Positions 49,035 to 59,800 of a stretch of DNA of 64,000 bases are shown here, one piece after another; position 1 is the stretch's first letter, and each line of letters begins with the position of its first letter. Under the pieces are notes generated by a model. That model saw only the letters and a list, made by a program, of their open reading frames with translations, made no database searches and had not been told where the DNA came from. Made by a program: the position numbers and the translations under genes. The stretch lies in the NCBI RefSeq assembly GCF_005239225.2, contig NC_133301.1, positions 749,001-813,000 of the forward strand, given 5' to 3'. Source of the DNA: Populus alba. Its lineage: Eukaryota > Streptophyta > Magnoliopsida > Malpighiales > Salicaceae.

Positions 49035-49166
49035 GTAGTGTGAGTTTATATAAGTTTTAAGCTTAAAAGTTTTTTATTTAATGAGATATGTTAGAAAATA
49101 ATATAAATAATATCTTTGAATCTTACCTATCAGCTAAAGCTATTAGGCTGAATTGTTTCTTTGACA
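49035..49166 (+). mobile_element. Truncated TRIM: 3' body and terminal repeat
   Basis: 49089-49166 is a 78-bp match to the TRIM terminal repeat at 43142 (TGTTAGAAAATAATATAAAT... to TTTCTTTGACA). The preceding 50 bp align with the 3' body of that TRIM. The first repeat is missing. It abuts the GLR-4 fragment at 49168. Confidence 0.75.
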
Positions 49167-49167
49167 T

Positions 49168-49369
49168 TAACCATTAGGATTGGCAAAGGGAATGTACTTA
49201 TAAGGTAAGTTTCCACTACAGCTTCAAATTAAAACAACTATGCAATTTCCGAAAATTTTGTTGTGTTATATTTGGGATCTCTTGTCACTGTCAGAAGCTG
49301 GTTGAATCCACCCTTTACTGGCACCCCTATCCACACACATAGGAATATAAATTTTATCTCCAGGCCATA
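49168..49369 (-). pseudogene. GLR-4 fragment: part of the S1 ligand-binding region
   Basis: Read on the minus strand, this matches the end of exon 2 of GLR-1 and GLR-3. It keeps a GVPVKGGFNQ-like stretch, VTRDP and the region around YKYIPFANP, with small deletions and frame breaks. It is the part beyond the LINE-1 insertion. Exons 3-5 are absent and TRIM sequence follows directly. Confidence 0.75.
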
Positions 49370-50497
49370 TATAAGGAAGACAATCATCTTGCACATTGAT
49401 GGGGAAGAACATACCATTCGTATTGACGAAATCGACAGTCTTCACTATCCCATGGCTGAGTCAATTTGCTACTCCATGGACACCTTCCATAGTAACTTAG
49501 TTTTGGAAGATGGGTCCACAACTGGTGGCTATGAATCTAGTTCGGATGGAACTATAGCAAATTTTTCAGTTGAAACTACTCATGATGTGGGGCTTGATAC
49601 GGGGGACAAAATGAAATCTTTTTCAAATTGTGAAGAGGCGGCAACTGATAAACCACATCTAGCTGATGATACAGCTTATAGGGAGGCTTCCTATTCGGCT
49701 CCAACTAGGCTCCAAGACCACAACTCTCTTGTCATCATAAATGCACTGCAACAACTAGGGGGCAAGTCCACTTCCCAACAATGTCTACAGATCTTTTCCC
49801 TGAAATTTTGGGATATACTCAAAACTTAAATCATCACGTCAGCACCACTAGCAACTATGCTGCTGATGTTAGCAAGGTGCAAGACTCTAATGTTCAAGCT
49901 CATCATTCGGTGGACCTTGGTCATGTTACTTCGGGCCACCCCCTTATGGTAGAAGCCCAGCTTAGTTTGGGTACTTACTATTCTGACTCCCTTGATAATA
50001 CCTCCTCATTTTCTTGCTCCAATTATGACTTGGCCCATGAGCCAATTCAAGATACATGGCCCCAAACGGATGAACCAAGCCAACCCCTAAAGTTGGGTTC
50101 TACTATGTATACCAACTCTAGAGATCTTACTCAACAGGACAACAATCAAGTGAAATTTCGCTCAAGACGAAGAAAGACAAAACTTTTAACAATTCATGGG
50201 ACTTTACAGAGACACGCAGATGACATAGAAGAATCTACAGATGACTCAGATGTTCACATGGGGAATAGACGCCATTTTCAAAATGTTGGGGATTCTCATA
50301 AATATCTTTGTATAACAGGATCTATGCAATCAAGAGATGAAGAAGCTATTGTGAGTTCAGAAGATCGAGAAGTTCAGGGTATGGTCCAGATTGGGGAAGC
50401 TTTGCTTATTAGGGACAATTCCAACCTTTATGCTTTTGAAGGAGATATTCGAAAACAGCTTCAACAAGAGGAGGCTGACTGGAGGGCTGTCCAGTAA
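49370..50497 (+). pseudogene. LINE-1 ORF1, truncated and frameshifted
   Basis: The frame enters with LHIDGEEHTIRIDEID, similar to the middle of plant L1 ORF1 proteins, and shifts once near 49790. It then continues to a stop at 50497 just before ORF2. The C-terminal part is charged (EGDIRKQLQQEEADW), as in LINE-2 ORF1 (QGLIDNEQEEWLRR). The RNA-binding RRM at the N-terminus is not present. Confidence 0.75.
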
Positions 50498-50544
50498 GTC
50501 CTTTGTTTCCTCTGCTTTGGTTAGGATTTTTTCTATTTTCTTTA

Positions 50545-53500
50545 TGAAGGTTCTCTCTTGGAACTTATGTGGTCTGGGTAGGGCTGGAAAATTGCGGGCT
50601 GTGGGTAGGCTTATTGATATTCATAATATTGAAGTGTGCTTCCTTCTAGAAACTAAAATTAAGACTTGCACAGACTCTCTCATTTTTCGTGTTTGGAATA
50701 ATAGCAATGTTAATTGGGCTTGTAACGAGGCTGAAGGTAGTAGAGGGGGTATGATTGCTCTTTGGGATGATACTAAATTTCAGGTTTCATCTGTTGAATA
50801 TGGTTACGGGTGGATTGGTCTATACGGTCAGCATATGTAAAGTGGTTTTATCTGTGCTATTGTTGGTGTTTATGCCCCTTGTTCTATGTTAGAAAAAAAG
50901 GGATCTTTGGAAGAACTTGTGTATCCTTAGACATGCCTTCCCTATTCCGTGGTTGATGGTGGGAGATTTTAATGAGACTTTGAATCAGATTGATAGAAGC
51001 AGTGGCTATCTTCATATCAAGGGCTCTTCAGCTTTTAGGAATTTTCTGGATTCTTGTCACCTTATTGAGTATTAACTGGCTGGAGGTTACTTCACTTGGT
51101 TCAGGAATTTCTTGATGAGCAAACTAGACCGTGCTTTCTCAGATAAATCCTTTCTTCTGCAATTCTCAAATGTAATGCTCCATCGATTACCCAGAGAAAT
51201 GTCAGACCATTGCCCCTTGCTTGTGTCTGATTCCCTCCTAGAGAGTGGTTATCGGCCTTTTAAATTTTTGGACTGTTGGCTTCAATTTCCTAACTTCAAA
51301 AATATTATTAGAGGCTTTTGGTTTGACGGGTGTACAGCATTCCCAGGACGTTTCAGATTTATTAAGAAGCTTAACTTTGTAGCAGCTCAACTTCGGCGAT
51401 GGAACAAAGATGATTTTGGTGATCAGGAGTCCAAGCTTCAGGTTGTGATTTCCTAAATTGATGATCTAGAGAGAAAACAGGAGGCTGATCCTCTATGTCC
51501 CTCAGATCACCTCAAGCTTGAATCTCTTATAAAGGATAAATGGACCTACAGTAATAGAGTTGAATGCAAGTGGAGGCAGAGATCTAGACAGTTGTGGTGC
51601 AAGCTAGGGGATCGTAATACCAGGTTTTTCCATTTGATAGCTAACTTCAGAAGAGCTAAATCTCATATTATGATGATCAATCATAAGGGGGCTGAACTCC
51701 GGTCATTACCAGAAATCAAATCTGCTGCTGTTGATTATTTTTATAATATGTATAGAGCTCCAATTGGGAAGAAAGCAGAGATGGATCCTGTAGGTTTTAA
51801 AAGGTTAAATTCAAAGTTGTCTCTTTGGCTAGAGCGAGATGTGACATTGGATGAAATTAAAAGATGTGTGTGGGATTGTGATGGTTCTAAGAGTCCTGGT
51901 CCAGACGGTTTCAATTTTAAATTCTATAAGCTCGCTTGGGATTTTATTGCAGAAGACTTATTGGATCTGATCACTGAATTTTTTAGAACAGGGTCTATGC
52001 CGAAAGGGGTTAACCTCTCCTATATCACTTTGGTGCCGAAAAGAAAGGTTACTATGGAATTCAAAGAGTATCGCCCCATTAGTTTTATCCATGGTATTTA
52101 CAAGATTATTGCGAAGATTTTGTCCAGCATATTAAAGGAAGTAATAGGCAGCTTGATTAGTGACAATCAGACTGCTTTTATAGCAGACAGACAAATTGTT
52201 GATGGTTTTATGGTAGCTAATGAAGTGGTTTATGATCTAAAAAGAAGTCGAAGATCGGGTCTCATCTTCAAGGTTGATTTCCAAAAAGCTTTTGATTCAG
52301 TTCTATGGGATTACATTGATGAGGTGATGACTTACATGGGTTTTGGTGCTAAATGGAGAGGGTGGATTTCCTCCTGCTTGTCTACTAGTCAGGTTTCAGT
52401 CTTAGTCAATGGCTCTCCTTCCCCAGAGTTCAAAGTGGGGTGAGGTATTAGGCAAGGTGATCCCCTATCTCCCTTTCTTTTTAATATTGCTGCTGAAGGT
52501 CTATCTGTTCTCTTCCAACGTGCGGCATCCTCAGACATCTTTCAGGGTATTGATTTTGGCTCCAATAACTTCTTAAGTCACCTTCAATATGCAGATGACA
52601 CTCTTGTCTTTATGCCAGCTAGTTTGCATGCCCTCCAGTCAGTTAAAAGAGTCTTAAGGTGGTTTGCTCTATGCTCAGGCTTGCACATTAATTTTTTTAA
52701 GAGTTCTCTTGTAGGAATCAATGTTGATGACTCTTGCTTGGATGAGTTTGCAAAATCAGTTTACTGCAGGCATAATTCTCTTCCATGTAATTACCTGGGA
52801 ATGCCTTTGGGGTCTAACCCTAGAAGGATTTGAACATGGAAACCCGTCATTGATAAGTTTCGAAAGAAACTCACTTCGTGGAAAGGGAGAATGTTAAGCA
52901 TGGCCGGTCGCATTTGCCTTATCAAAAGTGTGTTGAACTCCCTTCCTTTGTACTTCATGTCCATCTTTCTTATGCCAAAAGGTGTGTGTCGCTTACTTAC
53001 TTCCATCCAACGCAAATTCTTATGGTCGGGAACTGTCAAAATGAGAAAAATTTGCAAAGTCCAATGGAGCGTGGTTGTTAGAGATAAGGATAGGGGTGGA
53101 CTTGGGATTGGGTCATTGATAGCCAAGAATAAAGCAATGCTTTTCAAGTGGATTTGGAGGCTCTCTCTTCCTGGTAATGAGCTGTGGAAGAAGATGATAT
53201 TCAACAAATTCAAGCCGGTGTTTGAAAATGGTTTCCTTATTTTTAGTAGAAGATTGTCTTGTATCTAGAGGGATATAACATCCCTTATGACCTCAACAGA
53301 CTCTGTCTCTTCATCTCTAGCCAATAATTGCAGATTTGTAGTGGGAAATGGCTCTCTGACTCGATTCTGGTCTGATGTTTGGTTTGATAGCTCTCCATTG
53401 AAAGTCATCTACCCACGACTCTACATTCTTACCACTAAACCGAATGCCACAATTGCTGACATGGGAATTTGGGAGCAAGGAGAATGGAAGTGGGAGTTAG

Positions 53501-54219
53501 CTTGGAGGAGACAATTGTTCCTCTTTGAAACTGAGCAGGTCGTCTACCTTCTCTCATCTCTAGAAAGCTTTCGAATAAAGGCAACAACTTTAGATAAAAA
53601 AGTCTGGTCCTCTTCAACAGATGGAGGGTATACAGTTAAAACTTGTTCTTTACTTATTGACAGGATTGTGAATCCAGGGCTTAGAACTTTCAAGGCTTCG
53701 ATATGGCAAAAAGGGGTCCCTCCTAAGGTTCAATCTTTTCTTTGGCTAGCTGTTCAGAATAGACTGTGCACTAAGGATTTCTTACTTTGCCGTAATATAA
53801 TCCTAGTTGATCAAGCCTTTAGTATCTTTTGTGAAAATGAGATTGAGACTTCAAATCATCTTCTCCTTCATTGTAGACCAGTGTGGAAATTATGGATGAA
53901 ATTCTTGGATTGGTGGGGTATTAGTGGTTGCCTTCCCTGCTGTGTGGATGATCTTTTACATCAATGGCCCAACCTAGTGTTCGGAAAATTCCAGCGTAAG
54001 GCTTGGTCTATGCTTTCTTGTTGTGTTAGCTGGAGTATATGGCTTATGAGGAACAAGGTAATCTTCAATGATGGAACTGCGACCTTCGAAGATATTTTCT
54101 CCTTAATTCTTTATCGCCTCTCAAATTGGCTCAAGTCTGCAGATAAGTTCTTCATGGCTACTGGCACTACTTTAATTATGGGACCTGAAGGTATTATAGA
54201 TTGGTCTAACACCAAATAA
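50545..54219 (+). pseudogene. LINE-1 ORF2 (endonuclease, reverse transcriptase, zf-RVT), broken
   Basis: It begins MKVLSWNLCGLGRAGK, the endonuclease start. A GDFNETL motif lies near 50960, and HRLPREMSDHCPLLV near 51180 marks the endonuclease end. Reverse transcriptase runs from about 51880 (SPGPDGFNFKFYK) through DNQTAFIADRQIVDG (near 52160), FQKAFDSVLW and RQGDPLSPF to QYADDTLVF (near 52590). A TGA at 52441-52443, probably from CGA, sits just before GIRQGD. Several other stops and shifts occur (near 50840, 51064, 51456, 52833 and 53268). A zf-RVT-type segment ends the frame at 54219 (IDWSNTK). Confidence 0.88.
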
Positions 54220-54412
54220 AGGCTTTTAGCATGGCGTATCATCTTCTTCATTCCTAATGTCCTTTTCCAGTTATGTATTTGTTGACTTTCTTTTCCTTTC
54301 TTTTTGTGTTTGCTTTTTGTTATTGTGATTCTTTTTTTTTTTTTTCATGTATTTTGTTTTTGGCTACCTTCTGGTTAGCTCTTTCAATATATCGACTTAT
54401 TCCAAAAAAAAT

Positions 54413-55292
54413 ATCCTGCAAGACCTTTGAAACTAGTGTTTGATAACGCTATATGAAGGTTTGGACCATTTAAAGAGACCTCAAGAGTTTCAAGATCGGT
54501 TGATGAATATATTGCTAGAAACATTTGCTTTCTGGAAGCCAAAATTTGTAGTTCCAGCTTCCTCAATTGCCAAGGAAAAAGCCGTGGCAGCATCATAGGC
54601 CCGTAGTCCATAAATGTTCATGTCAGCATCAACATTATCTGGATTATCTTGTTGGAATTTCCATTTCCTCGAGCTCGAAAATTTTCGAGCTCTTTTGTTC
54701 TTGGTACATTAGGTTTATTAACACCCAATACCCCTTGCGTTGTATTAGTGTGGGTGAAGTCCATCAATCAGCAGTCATACCATCAGCCATGATTCAAACA
54801 TAGCCTTCACTCACCATTCCAATCTCTTTCGCGTTGGCAAACAGCCGAGTGCCAAGAGAAGGATACATGTGGACAATGAACTAGTTGGCATAGTCATTAG
54901 CTTGTATAGCTCCTCAACAATTTGATCATTTGTGGCTGATGGAGAAATGACACTCCGGTAGGTGATACGAGCTAGCCCCTACTGCCTGCAAAGCATCAGT
55001 CAAATAAGGTATGATTCCCTCTCCATATCCGTTGTCAATGTAGATGGGTACTGCTTCTCTCCATCCAAAGGCTTGAAATAACAAACAAATATGACATTCA
55101 CTTGACTTGAGTCATTTTGTTTTGCGCGAAAAAAATATGAACTCCTGATTGAAGTAAGAGGACTTGAAGCAGAAAATGATATGATGGGCACCTGAACCTT
55201 TTCTCCAAGGTCAGTAACAAAATTGGCTAGCGTTTATGTTGTTGGTTATAAGATTGGTTGCACCTCCACATTTTTTTTTATCAAGTCCAGGG
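54413..55292 (-). pseudogene. GLR-4: decayed GLR exon 2 (amino-terminal domain)
   Basis: The exon start at 55292 keeps the acceptor and the LDLIKK-like beginning. Conserved blocks follow: PIISFSAS, FFRAKQNDSSQVNV, FGWREAVPIYIDN-like, YRSVISPSATND and SLNGPNLHIALSNTSFKGLAG. Many single-base changes and small indels break the frame, so no long open frame remains. It is cut at 54412 by the 3' end of LINE-1. Intron 1 sequence continues upstream to about 56360, but no exon 1 was found before the patatin fragment. Confidence 0.85.
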
Positions 55293-56537
55293 CTGTGTTT
55301 TGAGAGAACATAAGAAAAATTAAGGACTTCCATTCATTGGCATAATCAATGAAGATTAATGGGAAAACAAATGACAGTAGAGAAAGAACATGCAATTAAT
55401 GGATTACACTTTCTTATAGGATAATCTTCAAAATGAATTTTCAATTAAGCAGGGTCTGAGTCCTGTAATTCTACAGTCATGTCATGTCTTTGGATTTCAG
55501 ATCTTTTCTCTTTCCTCTGCCCCATCACAAATCAACACAAGACATGACAAGGAAATGCCAAACTTACCATGATTCGAGCATGAAGCAGAGATGTTGGCTG
55601 TAAGAGTCCTAAACAAGTGATCACGAATGAAGAAAGCTTTAGCTGATTGTGAACGTTTCATCCACTAACCTATAGATTTGTATTCATTGTTGTCAAAATC
55701 ATGAATTAACTTGTAAAATCATAAAATTTTACTATATCTAACATGTAAAATCGAACCAAAAACTCATAAACCAATAAAATCAGACTTGACTCGTGCACAA
55801 TTGGTAAAATCAGACCGAGTTTACGAGTTTATTGGAAGTATAAGATGATTGGTTTGCTTGGTTTTGTATAAATAATCGGTCGACCAATTCTGGGTTTTCC
55901 AGAAACTCATCGACCATTTACTCTGCTATTTTTAGCTTTTTATGTATTTTAAATTGTTTGAACTTTACTATTATCTATTTCACTTTTTTTTTAATTGTGT
56001 TATACTATTATTGATTTACTACTTGGCTGAAATTATCAATATATAATTAGCTAAAAAATTTAAATTATGATTTTACAATTCTAGTTTACATTGTATTTTC
56101 TGTGTCGTGGAAAAAAAAAGGTTTTTGACAACTTTTTTGCATCCATCCTGTTTAATCTATAAATAATTTATTTTTACTACTTTCTGAAGCTAATTTTTCA
56201 ACAGAAGTTTTTCCTGCTCTTTCTGAAGTCCAACGATTTCTATATGAAATACAGAGGGGGCAATTCTAAGGCCCACTGTCTACAATAGGAAACACAAACC
56301 GAAGAGTACAGCTCCAAGAGATGATATTTGCGAGCAAGTTACCCACAATTTACCAAGACTCTTTTTTTTGTACCCTTCTAATTTATGAAACTTATGTTTT
56401 TAATCACTATTCATTTTTATTTGAAAAATGAGATATTAAAAATTTTAAATTTTATTTTGATTTCTTATTAATATTTCAAACAAGGTATTGGAATTAAAAT
56501 GATATCCTAATTAATTTTTTCATTTCGATCTCAATTC
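55293..56537 (-). other. GLR-4 intron 1 remnant and spacer
   Basis: Parts match GLR-1 intron 1 (for example 56270-56360, CTCCAAGAGATGATATTTGC). The rest is AT-rich. The signal-peptide exon is absent. Confidence 0.6.
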
Positions 56538-56837
56538 CTACCTTTCATTCCTATTAATCAAACAGCATTTAAGTGAATCAACCATGTCAGCACTAGCTTG
56601 CGTGAAAACATCCACTAATGGAGTAGAATCATCACTAGTCAACCATCCCAAGAGACCCCATTTAGCTGCTTCTTCTGCATCATACTTTTCTTCTGATTTT
56701 GCTGTACCAGTGCCCAGGGACAGGACTAGAAAGCGGCCATATTCCATTGGGTTCATGCGTTCCACTGCACTGTATGCTACCCTTATTCCATGTCGGAGAT
56801 CTCTTGTCCACAACTTCCTCTGGAACCAATCACAGTA
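56538..56837 (-). pseudogene. Patatin-like phospholipase exon fragment
   Basis: The minus strand encodes NPMEYGRFLVLSLGTGTAKS, then EEKYDAEEAAKWGLLGWL, STPLVDVFTQ and ASADMVD. These are characteristic of plant patatin-like lipid acyl hydrolases, from the part between the catalytic Ser and Asp motifs. The reading frame is open over 91 codons, but no neighbouring exon is seen. The upstream side (higher coordinate) is cut off by LINE-2 near 56840. Residues before NPMEYG do not look like patatin and may be intron. Confidence 0.75.
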
Positions 56838-56839
56838 AC

Positions 56840-59800
56840 CTCAAGAAACCACGGAGCATCACCGTGGAATTAGATCGGGCTCCACCGATCTGCTCTGTTT
56901 CTTCCCCCGATCTGCTCTGTTTTCTTCTCCCTACAGATCTAAGCTCCACCTCTCTTCCCCCGATCTCATCTGCAGGCTCCACCAAATCAGCCTCTCAGCC
57001 ACCGTCACCTCCATCTTCGAACCAACAGAGCCGCCAGCCACTTGTAAAGGAGAAGAAGAAGGGTATTTGTTCAAGAAAATTTTGCAGTTGTGAAAACCAG
57101 GAGATCCAGGCAGTCGACCCCCCCCCCTTCCTCTGACTTTTGGCCACGATCCCCATCTGAACTAAGGAGGGTGGTCGAAGGGAAGAAGAGGGAGACTTGA
57201 AAGGCGCACGCCGATCTCCCATCCATGGCAGCGGTGGACGACTCAGCCAGTGTAGAAATGAAGGAGGAAGATGGAAGTTGCCGATCATGCCATCCACATG
57301 TCTAACCTTCGGCAGATTTGAAGAAAAGTGAGGAGAGAAGTAAAAACAAAATGCTCCCAAGCCACTACCCTCCACTACCCACCAAACTTACCTCCATCCA
57401 CCACTCTCCCCTTACCACCACAGAAAAACCAGACCAACATGTTCACACCATGCCGCAATCATCTACTGCAACTTTTCTGTTTTCTCAAAATCCAAATCAC
57501 CCTGCTACCTTTGCTCGTAAACCTTCTTCTACCCCTGTCATACCCTCTGCACCTAACACCAAAAGCCTTGGCCTGTCACCACTTGACACTGCCCATCCTA
57601 TCTTGCAACCTCTCAAACTGTTTTTTGAAAGATTCCCTTCCTGGGTTGATTACCATGATCTAAAAAAAGCTTTCCTTAAGTTTGGAAGGGTTACTAAGTT
57701 GTTCATCTCCAAGCGAAAAACTACTCTAGGACGACGCTTTGGATTCGTGGACATTCTATCTTCCATGTCTGTTAATGACCTTTGTGATCACGCCAGTAGC
57801 CTTTGGTTTGACACTTACAAATTAAGAGTAAACCCAGCTAAACATAGCCCCTCTACTCCTACCTTGACACCAACAAAAACCCTTCCCAAACCTGCTCCAC
57901 TATATCCACCTAAGCTTTTGTTTAGAGATAACAAATCTTTTATTGAGGTATTAACGTCCACAAAACCTGCAGTGGTCAGTGATGAGAGGAGAATAATAAA
58001 CTACAACTCTACAGTTGAGGATAAGGAATGGCTTAGTAGGAGCTTGGTGGGGACAATCCTGCCAAATGCTGATGTAGCATCCATGGAGGAAATGGTATTA
58101 AAATCAGTAGAGAACGCTGTGAGCTTCAGATTCCTAGGAGCTAGCCAGGTGATTGTGACTTTTGAGGACCAGTTAACTGCGCGTAAGGAACAAAATAAAG
58201 CAAGATCTTTTCTGTACTCTCTACTCAGTAACCTTAGGCAGTGGGAAGCAAGGATATGCGCCTATGACAGGTTCGCTTGGATATCCATATTTGGGCTACC
58301 GATGGAAGGTTGGAATAGGAATTGTATTGATGCTCTTCTACAAAGTTGGGGAAATATTGTTGGTTATGACACGTCTTGTGTTAGCCAAGGATCCATATCA
58401 GGTATAAGAGTTCTTATCAGAACCAGTAAGCTGGAACCTCTACAGGACCAAGTGTTGCTGAACCTTGATGGCATCCAGGTGGAGGTGTCCTTGATAGAAA
58501 TCAAAGGCACATATATCCCATCTCTTACAACAGTCAAGCATTCCATGGATGTCTCACATTACACAGCATCGGGGCTCTCTGATGATGATGAGGACGATCA
58601 CGGTGATGCTTCGATGAGAGCAACATTGTCCCACAGAACTACAGGACAAAGTGCAGAATTTGAATTTGATCACATTGCTGTGTTGGGCATCAACAATTCG
58701 TTTGACAGAGCACTCACCGAACAGGTCATGCCACCTATGTACTTATATCCAGAACTCACGGAGCCATGCAAACACGCAGCCTTAGCCAATGAGAGTGTGT
58801 ACGAAGTTGACAATTGTTTAGCCCTGATACTATATGACATGGATGCAGCTGATTATAGGATTGTAGTTGGGCAGCCTGTTGTCTGTCTCTCTGAAGTAAA
58901 AGAATTGGATCAGGTGGGAGGCTTTTCTGAGCATGAGAAAACGGGCCGAAAGCAAAGATAGAAACAACACTTTATAGGCCCAACAACAACAACTACTTCA
59001 ACAGACACTGGGCCATCTTTTACAAACTTCATACAGCCAATTGCTGACCCATCTGATCTTTGCATTCTTGAATCAAAGAATAAAAAATCACAGAAACACA
59101 GAGCAAAGAGGATTAAATGCAAAACAAGTTCTCTTTCGAGAAGGAAATCACACAAACTGGCACACCACAGACAAAAGCAACCTGAGACAGTAATCATAGA
59201 GTATTCAGTGTCGGACAATGGCATTAAGAATAAAAACGCAATTATCTGTTGTGGGAAGGAACAAGTGGGTGATGATGAGGCCAGTAGCTCACGCTATCAA
59301 TCCCCTGCAGCTCATGGTAACCAAGTTGCTGACTCTTTACGATCCGGCTCTTGGGAGGAAGCTAATGCTTGCTGGGAAGTTGGAAAAGCTATCCTTCAGG
59401 TGCATGATGATAATCACCTGATGACACAAACAATACAGGGACTCATAGATAATGAGCAGGAGGAGTGGCTACGAAGGAAAAAGGAGTAAGTCAATTTTAT
59501 CCAGTCTGATGGTATGGTTCTTACATCCATTTTTATGGGTAGTATTGTTGTTTGGAATGTTTGTGGTTTAGGGAGCAGAGTTAAAAAAAGATGTGTGAGG
59601 AATTTGGGTAGGAAATTTTCAATTGATGTTCTGGGTATTTTAGAAACAAAATTAGAAAATATTCATGACAATATTATTAGCTCTATCAGGGGTCGGCATG
59701 CTAGGGACTGGTATGCAGTCCCCTCTATAGGCCTTTCTGGGGGGATTTTATGTATATGGAATCCAGCTTCTTTTTGTGTATCTAGATGTTCAATTGCTAT

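Larger units (their letters stand above)
49370..54412 (+). mobile_element. LINE-1: L1-type retrotransposon, 5' truncated and decayed, without RNase H
   Basis: The element splits GLR-4. Its 5' edge near 49370 is already inside ORF1. Its 3' end is a 190-bp tail finishing CGACTTATTCCAAAAAAAA at 54412. ORF2 ends right after the zf-RVT region (54219), with no RNase H domain. No clear target duplication was found. About 150 bp of GLR exon seem to be missing at the junction, suggesting loss on insertion or later. Confidence 0.88.
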
